A stretch of 64,000 nucleotides of DNA from Staphylococcus pseudintermedius (GTDB lineage: Bacteria > Bacillota > Bacilli > Staphylococcales > Staphylococcaceae). The notes beneath the pieces are model-generated. The model had not been told where the DNA came from, ran no database searches, and was given only the letters and a program-made list of their open reading frames with translations. The position numbers and the translations under genes were made by a program. Positions 10,165 through 19,584 of this stretch are shown piece after piece. How positions within the stretch are numbered: the first letter of the stretch is position 1; each line of letters opens with the position of its first letter. The DNA lies in the NCBI RefSeq assembly GCF_001792775.2, contig NZ_MLGE02000003.1:1-64000 (forward strand), in the 5' to 3' direction.

Positions 10165-11532
10165 TCATCCGCACGAATCAAAACTGATAGTAAATGTTGT
10201 AAAATACCCGACTTCGCTCTCGACTGAAATTCGGCCATGATATAACGTCACCATTTTATGGGCAATAGAGAGTCCTAAACCGTTTCCGCCTTGCTGACGG
10301 GAGCGTGATTTGTCTACACGATAGAAGCGGTCAAAGATGTGTTCTTGATCTGCTTGAGGGATACCTAAGCCACGGTCTGTAATTTTAATCACGACTTGAT
10401 TGCTGATGAGTTTCGTTTCAATAGAAATATGCTTATTTTGTGTATCATATTTAATCGCGTTATCAAGAAAAATAAGCAAAATTTGTTCTAAGTGAAATGA
10501 GTTAATCTCTAAGTATATAAAGTCTTGACTCGTATGAAAGTCGAGTTGATAATCTGGATGAATTTGTTGTAGTGCATGAAGACGACTTCTAATTTCATTA
10601 TTCACATCGACTTTTTCAGTTTGATTTTCAGTTGACCTTGTATCATCTTTAGTGAGTAGCAGTAATTCTTCAACGAGTTTCGTAATCCGATTCATTTCCT
10701 CGATGGAGATATTCAGAGACTCTTCTAAAATGTCAGGATCCTTTTTACCCCAGCGCTGAATTAAATTTAAGTGTCCTTGGATAATTTGAAGTGGTGTACG
10801 TAATTCGTGTGAAGCATCTTCTACAAATTGACGTTGTTGGTTAAATGAACTCTCCAGTTTCATCATCATACTGTTAAAAGTATCGATAAGGGCATCTGTT
10901 TCTTCATAATTGGTTGGGACTTCAAGTTTTTCTTGGAAACCATTACGCCGAATTTGTGTCATCTTTTCAGTAATAATATTAATCGGTTGAGTAATTTGAG
11001 ATGAAAAGAAATAACTGAGTGATGCGGTTACAAATAATGCAATGAGTCCAAATGTTAGGGCGAGATACGTTATGAAGTTTAATAAATCATCGTACTCTTT
11101 TAATGAATGGACAATGGTTGCGTGTCCTTTAAAATAAGGCGTATTAATCGGTGTCGATACGATGATGAATGAGCCTTTATCTGTGCGCAAAATTTTAATA
11201 TTACGTGTATCATAAGCTTGAAACGGTGGTGTGAATTTCACATTCGTTGTACTGACATTTTCAAATATTTTTTTGCCGCTCTTATTGTATAAAATTACTT
11301 TTTGATAGTTATCAAGTACGGAGCTGAATTCTAATGCAGTAATATTCTTCATCGGTTTCGTTTCAAGTAAATTGTATAGATCATCAGCGCTTCTTTCTGC
11401 TTTATCAAATTCATTTTGCTTTAATAAGCTGCTGATGGCATAAATGATGAGCAAACAAAAGATGAAAATAATAAGAAATGTAATGAGTGTCGTTACAAAA
11501 GTCCACTTTGTCTTGAGCGTTGATTGTTTCAT
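10165..11532 (-). CDS. arlS: Sensor histidine kinase ArlS
   Basis: The membrane sensor kinase of the ArlRS two-component system, which in S. aureus controls autolysis, adhesion, capsule and the MgrA regulon. The 455 residues comprise TM1 (about 13-36), an extracytoplasmic sensor region, TM2 (about 153-177), a HAMP linker, the dimerisation/phosphoacceptor box with His242 in ASHELRTP, the N-box [10 protein letters not shown] and the G-boxes DRGLGIPQ and GGNGLGLSI. Its ATG overlaps the arlR stop by 4 bases, so the two are translationally coupled. Confidence 0.96.
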   Translation of the reverse strand: MKQSTLKTKWTFVTTLITFLIIFIFCLLIIYAISSLLKQNEFDKAERSADDLYNLLETKPMKNITALEFSSVLDNYQKVILYNKSGKKIFENVSTTNVKFTPPFQAYDTRNIKILRTDKGSFIIVSTPINTPYFKGHATIVHSLKEYDDLLNFITYLALTFGLIALFVTASLSYFFSSQITQPINIITEKMTQIRRNGFQEKLEVPTNYEETDALIDTFNSMMMKLESSFNQQRQFVEDASHELRTPLQIIQGHLNLIQRWGKKDPDILEESLNISIEEMNRITKLVEELLLLTKDDTRSTENQTEKVDVNNEIRSRLHALQQIHPDYQLDFHTSQDFIYLEINSFHLEQILLIFLDNAIKYDTQNKHISIETKLISNQVVIKITDRGLGIPQADQEHIFDRFYRVDKSRSRQQGGNGLGLSIAHKMVTLYHGRISVESEVGYFTTFTISFDSCG

Positions 11533-12206
11533 TGACGAATCACATAGCCGACACCACGCACAGTTTCAATTAATTTTTGTTTATCAATGCGCTTTAACTT
11601 ATTTCGTAAATAACGGATATACACATCAACCACATTCGTTTCGACTTCAGATTCATATCCCCAGACGTGATCTAAAATTTGTTCACGGTGAAGGACGCGA
11701 TTTTTATTTTCAGCGAGGAGTAATAATAAATCAAATTCCGTTTTCGTTAATTCCAGTTTTTCGCTTTGATAAGTGACATGAAAAGCACTCTTATCAATTT
11801 TAATACCATCAATTTCCACAACATTTGTATCGGACACGTTTTCGTCTGAATAACGACGAATGAGTGCGCGACTTCTAGCTAATAGTTCTTCAATTTCAAA
11901 TGGTTTAACGATGTAATCATCTGCACCGATATCTAATCCAGTGACTTTATCGTATATTTCACCTTTCGCAGTAATCATAATAATCGGTGTATCTTTTTGT
12001 GTTCTTAATCTTTTACAGACTTCTAAGCCGTCCATTTCTGGTAACATCAAATCTAAGAGTATTAAATCAAAGTCATGCTGTAATGCGCGGTTCAAACCAG
12101 ATACACCGTCATATTTCACTTCTACTTCATAATTTTCATGCTTAAATTCAAGTTCAATGAAACGTGCTAAATTTTGCTCGTCTTCAATAATAAGTACTTT
12201 TTTCAT
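11529..12206 (-). CDS. arlR: Response regulator ArlR (OmpR/PhoB family)
   Basis: The DNA-binding partner of ArlS. A receiver domain with acidic pair E9-D10, phosphoacceptor Asp52 in [11 protein letters not shown], Thr in ITAK and Lys in VKPF is followed by an OmpR-type winged helix ending RGVGYVIRQ. The start chosen is the ATG 9 bases inside the longest frame, since GAGAGGTG precedes it by 6 bases; this makes 225 residues, near the S. aureus 219. It is transcribed divergently from the small RNA at 12317, and a possible -10 TATGAT lies on the minus strand of 12227-12232. Confidence 0.96.
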   Translation of the reverse strand: MKKVLIIEDEQNLARFIELEFKHENYEVEVKYDGVSGLNRALQHDFDLILLDLMLPEMDGLEVCKRLRTQKDTPIIMITAKGEIYDKVTGLDIGADDYIVKPFEIEELLARSRALIRRYSDENVSDTNVVEIDGIKIDKSAFHVTYQSEKLELTKTEFDLLLLLAENKNRVLHREQILDHVWGYESEVETNVVDVYIRYLRNKLKRIDKQKLIETVRGVGYVIRQ

Positions 12207-12248
12207 ATTAGCCACCTCTCCCCCTAATCATATGCTAAAAATGAGGAA

Positions 12249-12275
12249 CGCGAAAGTTTTTTAAAAAAATTTGCG
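12249..12275. repeat. Imperfect palindrome between arlR and the Fur-controlled RNA
   Basis: A 27-base AT-rich sequence pairs with its own reverse complement at 10 of 13 positions and is closed by CGC/GCG ends. It lies 8 bases upstream of the -35 of the small RNA and upstream of arlR. It could be an operator for a dimeric regulator or simply an A/T-rich UP-element; nothing in the sequence decides. Confidence 0.4.
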
Positions 12276-12282
12276 TTTTTAA

Positions 12283-12333
12283 TTGACAATGATTCTCAAT
12301 GAGTTATAATGTAATTGAAAATGATTATCAATC
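12283..12333 (+). promoter_or_regulatory. Promoter with two Fur boxes driving a small RNA
   Basis: A near-consensus sigma-A promoter: -35 TTGACA (12283-12288), a 16-base spacer and -10 TATAAT (12305-12310). Two 7-1-7 Fur boxes flank it. Box 1, TGACAATGATTCTCA (12284-12298), overlaps the -35 and differs from TGATAATGATTATCA at two bases. Box 2, TGAAAATGATTATCA (12316-12330), covers the expected start site and differs at one base. Fur with iron should silence this promoter tightly, and iron starvation should release it. Confidence 0.9.
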
Positions 12334-12468
12334 CCAACGACCCCCCACTACAATTCGTTCTTATGATTGAGTCATTTTCAATAATATCCCCTTTTATATG
12401 CCCGTATAAAATTCGTTGATATTAAACGTTAAATAAAAGCCGTCGCAGTAAATGCGGCGGCTTTTATT
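12317..12468 (+). ncRNA. isrR: Fur-regulated small RNA, probable IsrR orthologue
   Basis: About 150 bases run from a two-Fur-box promoter to a strong terminator, with no open reading frame. The transcript carries four C-runs (12333-12335, 12341-12346, 12388-12391 and 12401-12403), the kind of C-rich region that pairs with G-rich ribosome binding sites. S. aureus IsrR, the iron-sparing response RNA that represses mRNAs of iron-consuming enzymes, lies between arlR and the pgpB-like gene, is Fur-controlled through two boxes and has C-rich regions. Position, promoter and architecture all match. The 5' end is inferred from the -10; the 3' end from the terminator. Confidence 0.88.
12432..12468 (+). 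terminator. Terminator of the Fur-regulated small RNA
   Basis: A 15-bp stem (12432-12446 with 12454-12468, one G-U pair) with a GC-rich core, a 7-base loop and a TTTTATT 3' arm. It ends the small RNA about 150 bases from its predicted start. Confidence 0.9.
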
Positions 12469-12661
12469 GTGCATGTTTTTGAGTGAGAAAGAAGAGAAAA
12501 AGCTTGATGTCACGTCCTCTCTTTTGTACACATGGGTATCTGTGTTTTAAAAAAGATAATGCTTGAAGACAGTCATATTTTTCACAGTAATCTCATGCTA
12601 TTGCTTGAAAAGATGGAACTTAGTGAAAGAAATTAGATGCTATGATAACCATCGCATATAA

Positions 12662-12696
12662 AAAGAACTGTCTCTCCTCATGAAAGACAGTTCTTT
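12662..12696 (-). terminator. Terminator of the murG/PAP2 operon
   Basis: A perfect 12-bp stem (12662-12673 with 12685-12696), beginning 5 bases after the PAP2 gene's stop codon, ends in a T-rich arm on the minus strand. The stretch between the small RNA terminator and this hairpin (12469-12661) shows no gene or motif that I can support. Confidence 0.85.
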
Positions 12697-12701
12697 ATTG
12701 A

Positions 12702-13325
12702 TTAGATTTTAGTTTGGGCTAATGGGTGGCGTAGGATGAGTTGTGTCAGCACGATACAGAAGAGCCCTCCGACAATACCAGCCATGATATCTGTTGGGTA
12801 ATGTACGCCAAGATAGACGCGTGAGCTCGAAATGAGAACGATCATTAACACACTTAATGTCATCGCCACGCTTTTTGCTTTTCCTTTTAAAATACGGTGT
12901 GCGACATAAATCACACTACCGAAAAAGGCAGTTGATCCCATCGCATGACCACTTGGAAAGCTGAACCCTGAAATATCAATTAAGCGTAATAAAGTTGGAC
13001 GTTCTCTGTCAAAAATATTTTTCAAAATAGGGTTCGATACCCCTGATAACAGCATCGTTAATGCGAAAAAGAGCGCCTCAATTTTATAGCGATAGAGCAT
13101 CAACAATGCAACCATGACGAGTGATAATGCAATCATAGCCCATACCTCACCAATTTGCGTGGCACCGAAAAAGATTGCTGTTGAAATAAAGCTTTCTGAC
13201 GCATAAATCAAATTATATACTTCATTATCAATCCATTTACCGAGACGTGATTCATGAAACATCGCAATCATTGAAAATATTAATGTGAAGACTATTAACA
13301 AAGAAATCTTTTTCCAATATGTCAT
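12702..13325 (-). CDS. PAP2-family membrane phosphatase (PgpB-like)
   Basis: A 207-residue integral membrane enzyme with about six hydrophobic segments and the complete lipid phosphatase signature: K102 to R109-P110 (KNIFDRERP), PSGH 124-127 and SRVYLGVHYPTD 168-179. Family members dephosphorylate phosphatidylglycerol phosphate, phosphatidate or undecaprenyl pyrophosphate; the last would suit its place behind murG, but the substrate is not fixed by sequence. Its ATG overlaps the murG stop by 4 bases, indicating coupling. It is the last gene of ctpA-GNAT-murG-PAP2. Confidence 0.85.
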   Translation of the reverse strand: MTYWKKISLLIVFTLIFSMIAMFHESRLGKWIDNEVYNLIYASESFISTAIFFGATQIGEVWAMIALSLVMVALLMLYRYKIEALFFALTMLLSGVSNPILKNIFDRERPTLLRLIDISGFSFPSGHAMGSTAFFGSVIYVAHRILKGKAKSVAMTLSVLMIVLISSSRVYLGVHYPTDIMAGIVGGLFCIVLTQLILRHPLAQTKI

Positions 13326-14407
13326 GCACCAACCTCCAATTGAAGTGCGTCTTGAATGATTTTTTCGAGTAAATCATGACGCGTATAGCTTTCTGTAAAA
13401 CTTTCCATATTTTGAATGTACTGATGTCGATTTTTTTCAAGTTCGGTTAATGCAAGTAATAACGTGTCACTCGATAATTCCGATTCATCTAACATCGTCG
13501 CGTATCCTTGTTTTTCAAAGTATTTCGCGTTATCGATTTGGTCACCACGTGATTGATCGAGACCAAGTGGGATAAGTAACATAGGAAGACGTAATGTTAA
13601 AAACTCATATATCGCATTTGCACCCGCTCTTGACACGACGGTATCTGTAATCGCTAATAAGTCGGTTAATTCTTCTTTAACGAACTCATATTGCACGTAG
13701 CCATCTTGATTAATATTTGAAGCGACAAGACCTTTCCCAGTCAGATGAATAATTTGATACGTTTGCAGTAATTCATCTAAATGACGACGAATGGCTTCAT
13801 TAATTTTCAAACTTCCCATACTGCCACCCATCACGAGTAATATCTTTTTATTAGGTGTGAAGCCTGTCAATGCATAGCCATTTTGTTGATGACCGTGTTT
13901 TAAATCTTCACGAATCGTTGCCCCTACGAAATCTGATTTTTCGTGTGGCACGTATTTTAGCGTATCTTCAAAAGTGGTATAGAGTCGTTTCGCAAACTTA
14001 ATTGCAATCTTGTTAGCAAGCCCTGGTGTTAAATCTGATTCATGTACAATGGTCGGAATGTTCAGTGACTTCGCTGCGAGTATGACAGGAACAGATACGA
14101 AGCCGCCTTTTGAAAATACGATATCAGGTCGTTCGCGCTTTAGCACTTTACGTGCATCTCCAATGCCTTTAACGACTTTAAAGACATCTTTCAAATTTTC
14201 AACAGATAAGTAACGACGTAATTTCCCACTAGAAATCGGATAATAAGTTGTTTCAGGGAGTTGAGATGTAATCATTTCTCGCTCGATGCCTTGTTTTGAA
14301 CCAATATAAAAAGCTTCATGCCCCTTTTCGAGTGCAGTCGGTATCAAACTTAAATTCACGGACACATGCCCAACTGTACCGCCGCCTGTAAATGCAATTT
14401 TTACCAT
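13322..14407 (-). CDS. murG: UDP-GlcNAc : undecaprenyl-PP-MurNAc-pentapeptide GlcNAc transferase MurG
   Basis: The peripheral membrane GT28 transferase that turns lipid I into lipid II at the inner face of the membrane. The 361 residues begin with the glycine-rich loop FTGGGTVGHV, as in other staphylococcal MurG, followed by SKGGFVSVP and, in the C-terminal UDP-GlcNAc-binding half, VMGGSMGS, SRAGANAIYE and PLGLDQSRGDQ. The gene is 9 bases after the GNAT gene and overlaps the PAP2 gene. Confidence 0.97.
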   Translation of the reverse strand: MVKIAFTGGGTVGHVSVNLSLIPTALEKGHEAFYIGSKQGIEREMITSQLPETTYYPISSGKLRRYLSVENLKDVFKVVKGIGDARKVLKRERPDIVFSKGGFVSVPVILAAKSLNIPTIVHESDLTPGLANKIAIKFAKRLYTTFEDTLKYVPHEKSDFVGATIREDLKHGHQQNGYALTGFTPNKKILLVMGGSMGSLKINEAIRRHLDELLQTYQIIHLTGKGLVASNINQDGYVQYEFVKEELTDLLAITDTVVSRAGANAIYEFLTLRLPMLLIPLGLDQSRGDQIDNAKYFEKQGYATMLDESELSSDTLLLALTELEKNRHQYIQNMESFTESYTRHDLLEKIIQDALQLEVGA

Positions 14408-14416
14408 AATAACCCT

Positions 14417-14926
14417 CTATTCTGTTAATTTTTTATAGTATGCGTAAAATGGCTTGCCTTTATCAAAAGGAAATTCTGTGCTGGTCATTTCACCGATTTT
14501 AATGAATCCATATTTATCAAATAAACGTTGTGCACGTTGATTTTGTGAAAAAGTATCCGTTAATAAAATATCAATGTTGTGCTCTTTCGCTAATGCAATC
14601 GCAAAAGTCATCAACGCTTGAGCTGTTCCACGATATTGTGGCGAGGCTACAAGGCGATGAATCACGTATGCTTGTGATTTGTCAACTGGCCATTCGAGTG
14701 TATCGTACCAATCTGGTGCTTGTTGATCAATCACGATAAAACCTTGAATCACGTCATCTTCATCATAGACAAAGAGGCTACCTGATTCAATATCCGTATT
14801 AAAATGTGTCTTTAAAGGATAGCGATGGTCCCATTGTGGGTTGTCATCTTTAATCATGAGTGCTTTTGCTTCTTCAGTCAATTGTTCAATCGTATCGAGA
14901 TCTTGCAATGTTGCTTTTCTTAACAA
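14417..14926 (-). CDS. GNAT-family N-acetyltransferase
   Basis: About 169 residues with the GNAT fold: an N-terminal RKATLQDLDTIEQL motif, the acetyl-CoA loop VASPQYRGTAQALM (a variant of R/Q-x-x-G-x-G/A) and the C-terminal AQRLFDKYGFIKIGE. The substrate is unknown. A TTG start is preferred because GAGGAG lies 8 bases before it, while the upstream ATG and GTG overlap that ribosome binding site and the ctpA stop codon. It is co-transcribed between ctpA and murG. Confidence 0.82.
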   Translation of the reverse strand: MLRKATLQDLDTIEQLTEEAKALMIKDDNPQWDHRYPLKTHFNTDIESGSLFVYDEDDVIQGFIVIDQQAPDWYDTLEWPVDKSQAYVIHRLVASPQYRGTAQALMTFAIALAKEHNIDILLTDTFSQNQRAQRLFDKYGFIKIGEMTSTEFPFDKGKPFYAYYKKLTE

Positions 14927-14931
14927 GCCCA

Positions 14932-16359
14932 TCACTCCTCTACTTTTTTCAATGTTTGTTCTAGCATCAGATCTTCAGACGATGCTTTCTCGACAAGTCT
15001 TTCTGTAAATACACCATTTGTTTCTTTGTTAAACATCCCATTTGCCGTTAAATCATTTTTTTGTTGAAATTGTTTTACTGCGGTAGTCAATTGGGCGTTA
15101 TAATGTTCATCAATAGTACCCACATCATAACCAAGTGCTTTAAGACCGATTTTTATTGATTTAACATGTTTGTCTTCTTGTCCTTGGTGATATGTTGTTT
15201 TGGTAGGAATCACAGAAATATTCTCATAATCCGCACCTTTAACAGGGATATCAGGTTGAATCCCTTTACCATGAATGTAATGGCCATTAGGTGTGAGCCA
15301 CTTCATTTCAGTAAATTTTAATAACGAACCGTCTTCAAACTCACGTGTCGTCTGTACAATCCCTTTACCGAACGATTTTTCACCATAAATTTTGGCTACT
15401 TTATGATCATGTAATGCACCAGCAAAGACTTCGGAAGCACTTGCTGAACCTTCATTGAGTAAAATCGATACTTTTAAATCTTTCACACCTTCTAACGGCG
15501 CATTTGGTGTTTTGATAGATTCTTTTTGATCGCCTTTTTCTAATTGAACGACCGTTTCGTCTTGATCAAGGAAAATATTTGCCATTTTTACAGCTTCATC
15601 AAGGAGTCCACCTGGGTTGTTACGTAAATCAAGGACGATATTTTTAATACCTGATTTTTGCGCTTGCTGTATGGCAGATTTTAACTCTCCCGCCGTCCCT
15701 TCTTGGAATTTATTAATTTTAAACACACCTACATTGCCATGTTTTTCATATTTTACACTTTTAACATGGATAGTATCTCTTGTCACAGTGAGTTCCTTTT
15801 CTTCCCCGTTACGTTTAATTGTCAATTTCACTTCAGTTCCTTTTTTACCACGGATTTTAGGAATAATTGCATCAAGCGTTTTTCCTTTGATTGACTTGCC
15901 ATCGATTGCAATCAGTTCATCACGTGGTTTCAAACCAGCTTTTTCAGCAGGTGAATCTTGCATTGGACTCGTAATGATGATTTGCTTTCCTTTTTGTTGC
16001 AATTCCGCACCAATACCGACGAAATCACCAGAAACATCTTCATGAAAAGAAGCTGTTTTTTCTTTTGATAAATATTCGGTATAAGGGTCTTTCAAACTTT
16101 TGGTCATCCCATGAATGGCTTCGTCTAGCAACTGTTCTTTATCTTGCTTTTGATAAAAATCTGACGCCAATATTTCATAAACTTCACTTAACTTCTGAGC
16201 ATTCTCACTAATTTTCTCATCTTTACTGTATTGTTGGAAAAAGTAATTGAAACCAAAAATAATGATTCCTGTCAATAATACTGTGAGGATAATACTTAAC
16301 ATAAATGTTTTTAATGAGACATATCTAGGTGTCTTTCTTTGATTTGGTGAATCTTTCAA
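14932..16359 (-). CDS. ctpA: Carboxyl-terminal processing protease CtpA (S41 family)
   Basis: A membrane-anchored serine protease of the Tsp/CtpA family. One N-terminal membrane segment (LSIILTVLLTGIIIFGF) is followed by a PDZ domain (around DFVGIGAELQQKGKQ to RDELIAIDG), the S41 catalytic core with the Ser in NEGSASASE and the Lys in EKSFGKGIVQ, and a C-terminal peptidoglycan-binding domain (LKALGYDVGTID). In S. aureus CtpA helps stress tolerance and virulence. The proposed start is TTG at 16359, 8 bases after AAGGGCGG, giving 475 residues. The frame stays open to 16461, but that extension runs through the previous operon's terminator. Confidence 0.88.
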   Translation of the reverse strand: MKDSPNQRKTPRYVSLKTFMLSIILTVLLTGIIIFGFNYFFQQYSKDEKISENAQKLSEVYEILASDFYQKQDKEQLLDEAIHGMTKSLKDPYTEYLSKEKTASFHEDVSGDFVGIGAELQQKGKQIIITSPMQDSPAEKAGLKPRDELIAIDGKSIKGKTLDAIIPKIRGKKGTEVKLTIKRNGEEKELTVTRDTIHVKSVKYEKHGNVGVFKINKFQEGTAGELKSAIQQAQKSGIKNIVLDLRNNPGGLLDEAVKMANIFLDQDETVVQLEKGDQKESIKTPNAPLEGVKDLKVSILLNEGSASASEVFAGALHDHKVAKIYGEKSFGKGIVQTTREFEDGSLLKFTEMKWLTPNGHYIHGKGIQPDIPVKGADYENISVIPTKTTYHQGQEDKHVKSIKIGLKALGYDVGTIDEHYNAQLTTAVKQFQQKNDLTANGMFNKETNGVFTERLVEKASSEDLMLEQTLKKVEE

Positions 16360-16449
16360 TCTGTTTTCCGCCCTTCTCGTTAAATCCATGTTTGCATTAT
16401 AATGATCCGCATAGACGCGTGCAGATTTAATGGTGTGACATAAAGAAAA

Positions 16450-16477
16450 AGGGTGAGACATCTTCTGCCATCACCCT
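16450..16477 (-). terminator. Terminator of the thyA-to-yozE operon
   Basis: GGGTGA pairs with TCACCC (7 bp with the flanking A-T pair), and on the minus strand the hairpin is followed by TTTTTCTTT. It lies about 35 bases after the yozE stop and inside the longest possible ctpA frame, which argues for a later ctpA start. Confidence 0.75.
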
Positions 16478-16511
16478 CAAAATTTATGCGTGTCAAAACT
16501 TCAGCAATCAC

Positions 16512-16733
16512 TTAAAATTGAAGCCATTCTTGATATTCTTCATACAAGTCATCAAAAACAGACATCGGTAATGTGAAATTGCCTTCTGTCTCAATGTATT
16601 CAGATAACGCATCGAAATTTTTATCGTATTTTGGAAAGGATAAATCTTGGAAAATTTGTTCTGCGAGTTGTCCAGCATCATCCTTACGACCACGAACAGT
16701 TAATGCAAATTGATAAAATGAGACATCTTTCAT
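16512..16733 (-). CDS. YozE SAM-like family protein (UPF0346)
   Basis: A 73-residue, acidic, all-helical protein beginning [15 protein letters not shown] and ending EEYQEWLQF, the usual size and ends of the YozE family, which has a sterile-alpha-motif-like fold and no established role. The start abuts the crr stop codon (1-base overlap), so it is translationally coupled. It is the last gene before the terminator at 16450. Confidence 0.88.
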   Translation of the reverse strand: MKDVSFYQFALTVRGRKDDAGQLAEQIFQDLSFPKYDKNFDALSEYIETEGNFTLPMSVFDDLYEEYQEWLQF

Positions 16734-17233
16734 TATTTCATTGTCACTTCAATCACTGATGTCTCGCCTTTGTTCAATTGCGCTACTTGTTGAATATCAA
16801 TGGCTACTGTTTGATCTGTATTTGTAATGATCACAGGTGATACGATAGATTTTGCGTGTTGGTCAATATAATCAACGTCAAATGTAACGAGTGGGTCGCC
16901 TACTTTTACCGTATCTCCGCTATTGACTAATGTTTCAAAACCTTCACCATTTAATTGAACAGTGTCTAAACCGATATGAACAAGGACTTCTAAACCATTG
17001 TCTGCTTTTAAACCAATCGCATGTTTGGTTGGGAAAACGTTGTCGACTACACCAGTAATTGGAGACACGACTTTTCCTTCAGTTGGACGTATGCCAAAAC
17101 CGTCACCCATCATTTTTTGAGCAAAAACAGGGTCTGGAATGTCTTCAATTTTGACATATTCTCCAGTCATCGGTGCATAGACTTGAATTTCCTTATTTGC
17201 TTCTTCACTTTTTCCGAATAATTTCTTAAACAT
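16733..17233 (-). CDS. crr: PTS glucose-specific EIIA protein
   Basis: A soluble 166-residue EIIA-Glc-type phosphocarrier that accepts phosphate from HPr and donates it to sugar-specific EIIB domains. It shows the family core GTVVSPITG-like segment ([20 protein letters not shown]) and the phosphorylated His in [13 protein letters not shown]; a second His lies in KHAIGLK. It is a stand-alone EIIA with no EIIB/C nearby. It sits 13 bases after msrB. Confidence 0.93.
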   Translation of the reverse strand: MFKKLFGKSEEANKEIQVYAPMTGEYVKIEDIPDPVFAQKMMGDGFGIRPTEGKVVSPITGVVDNVFPTKHAIGLKADNGLEVLVHIGLDTVQLNGEGFETLVNSGDTVKVGDPLVTFDVDYIDQHAKSIVSPVIITNTDQTVAIDIQQVAQLNKGETSVIEVTMK

Positions 17234-17246
17234 AAAACTCGCTCCT

Positions 17247-17675
17247 TTATTTGTCGAAAAGTTTGACTAAATCACCATAGCCCAACGATTCGAGCTTTTC
17301 ATACGGTATGAATTGGATTGCAGCAGAATTGATGCAATAGCGCAAGCCACCACGGTCTTTTGGACCGTCGTTGAACACATGTCCTAAATGACTGTTGCTA
17401 CCTTCAGAGCGGACTTCCGTTCTTAACATGCCAAACGATTTGTCTACCAGTTCAATAATTTCTTGGTCGTCGATGGCTTTTGAAAAACTAGGCCAGCCAC
17501 AGTCAGATTCAAATTTATCATTTGATGTGAATAACGGTTTGCCAGAAAGTTTATCCACATAGACTCCCTTTTCAAAGTGGTTCCAATATTCATTTTGAAA
17601 TGGTGGTTCTGTGCCATCTTGTTGTGTGACGAGGTACTCCAAGTCTGTTAAATCTTTTTTATCTTTTTTAATCAT
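17247..17675 (-). CDS. msrB: Peptide methionine-R-sulfoxide reductase MsrB
   Basis: Reduces the R epimer of methionine sulfoxide in proteins. 142 residues from the chosen ATG, the same length as S. aureus MsrB, with SelR motifs [21 protein letters not shown] and the catalytic Cys in [13 protein letters not shown]. No zinc-binding CxxC pairs are visible. The longest frame starts 15 bases earlier inside the msrA 3' end; the internal ATG (MIKKDKK) fits the family and has GGGGGATC upstream. It overlaps the msrA stop codon by 4 bases. Confidence 0.95.
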   Translation of the reverse strand: MIKKDKKDLTDLEYLVTQQDGTEPPFQNEYWNHFEKGVYVDKLSGKPLFTSNDKFESDCGWPSFSKAIDDQEIIELVDKSFGMLRTEVRSEGSNSHLGHVFNDGPKDRGGLRYCINSAAIQFIPYEKLESLGYGDLVKLFDK

Positions 17676-18196
17676 GCTTGATCCCCCCAATGTTTTTCAA
17701 TAAACGCTTTACGTCCTGATCCACGTTGATATTGTGCGTAGTGAAGCGGATGTTTTTTATAATAATCTTGATGTGCTTCTTCTGCTGGATAAAAATTGCG
17801 ATATGCTTCAACAGGCGTCACAACAGGATCACTAAAAATTCGGGATTGATTTAACGCATCAATTTTATTCAAAGCGGCTTGTTGTTGCGCTTCATTGTGA
17901 TAAAAAATGACAGGTCGATAACTGTCGCCTCTATCAAAAAATTGACCGTTTTTATCTGTCGGATCAAACGTTTTGAAATATATATCTAAAATATCATCAT
18001 AACTGATCACATTGTCATCGTATTCAATTTGTACAGCCTCTACATGGCCTGTTGTATTTGTACAAACCTGTTCATAGGTTGGATTTTCTACTGTCCCACC
18101 GCTATAACCTGATGTGACACGTTCAACACCGTCAAATGTATCAAAAGGTTTAACGAGACACCAAAAACATCCTCCTGCTAAAGTTGCTAAAGCCAT
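17672..18196 (-). CDS. msrA: Peptide methionine-S-sulfoxide reductase MsrA
   Basis: Reduces the S epimer of methionine sulfoxide. The catalytic motif GGCFWC is near the N-terminus, followed by [17 protein letters not shown] and [11 protein letters not shown]. The start is the ATG preceded by GGAGGTG at 6 bases; the longer frame begins at ATG-ATG codons that overlap this ribosome binding site. It overlaps msrB, giving both epimer-specific repair enzymes from one message. S. aureus has several msrA paralogues; this is the one linked to msrB. Confidence 0.95.
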   Translation of the reverse strand: MALATLAGGCFWCLVKPFDTFDGVERVTSGYSGGTVENPTYEQVCTNTTGHVEAVQIEYDDNVISYDDILDIYFKTFDPTDKNGQFFDRGDSYRPVIFYHNEAQQQAALNKIDALNQSRIFSDPVVTPVEAYRNFYPAEEAHQDYYKKHPLHYAQYQRGSGRKAFIEKHWGDQA

Positions 18197-18213
18197 GCTT
18201 GACACCTCCATCA

Positions 18214-19068
18214 TTATGAATCAGATGAATCTTTAAGGACAACTAAACCAATCGCACCCGCACCGGTATGTGTTGAAATGACAGGTGTTGTATGTCCGAA
18301 ATCAAAGTTTTGAACTGTAAAAGTTTCATCTAATTTTTCTTTAAATTTATCCATGAAATCTTTTGCTTTTGCATGTGAAATACCAATCGATTTAATGGAT
18401 GCATCACCGACAAACGGTTTTAAATCTTTGAGTACGTATTTAATACTAGCGTTTTGTGTACGCGCATTATGAATCATTTCTAGCTTGCCATCAATCACTG
18501 AACCAATTGGCTTGATTTTCATAAGATTACCGATTAAACCTTTTGTTTTGCTAATACGTCCACCTTTGATGAGTTGATCTAATTGACCGATAATCACGTA
18601 AAGCTTAATGTTTTTTTGCAAGTTTTGAAGTTTTGAGATAATTTCCTCTGTTGGAATGCCTTCCTCAACCCAGCGAATCGCATTTTGAAGTTGATAGCCT
18701 AAGCCGAAAGAAATTGATTTAGAATCAATGACTGTCACTTTAGCGTCAACCATTTCACTCGCTTGAACAGCGGTTTGATACGTGCCACTTAACCCCGATG
18801 AAAGATGAATACTAATAATTTCAGCACCGTTTTGACCTAGTTTTTCATAGGTTTCTACAAATCTTCCAATTGGAGGTTGGCTCGTTTTAAAATCATAGCT
18901 ACTGTCTCCTAAATATTGTGAAAAAGACTCAGATGAAATGTCCTTTTGATCCTCATAAGATTCTCCGTTAATTGTAACACTCAACGGAACAATATGGACA
19001 TTGTGTTGCTTCAGAAAAGCGTGATCTAAGTCAGATGTAGAATCTGTAACAATAATACGTTGTTGCAT
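18214..19068 (-). CDS. DegV-family fatty-acid-binding protein
   Basis: A 284-residue DegV/FakB-type protein that would bind a fatty acid between its two domains and, in FakB proteins, present it to the FakA kinase. Visible signatures are TDSTSDLD at the N-terminus, [11 protein letters not shown] in the middle and [12 protein letters not shown] near the C-terminus. Which acyl chain it takes is not readable from sequence. TGGAGGTTA lies 7 bases before the chosen ATG; the TTG codon 15 bases upstream overlaps that site. It follows dfrA by 18 bases. Confidence 0.9.
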   Translation of the reverse strand: MQQRIIVTDSTSDLDHAFLKQHNVHIVPLSVTINGESYEDQKDISSESFSQYLGDSSYDFKTSQPPIGRFVETYEKLGQNGAEIISIHLSSGLSGTYQTAVQASEMVDAKVTVIDSKSISFGLGYQLQNAIRWVEEGIPTEEIISKLQNLQKNIKLYVIIGQLDQLIKGGRISKTKGLIGNLMKIKPIGSVIDGKLEMIHNARTQNASIKYVLKDLKPFVGDASIKSIGISHAKAKDFMDKFKEKLDETFTVQNFDFGHTTPVISTHTGAGAIGLVVLKDSSDS

Positions 19069-19086
19069 AATGCTAACCTCCAATAA

Positions 19087-19584
<498 letters not shown>

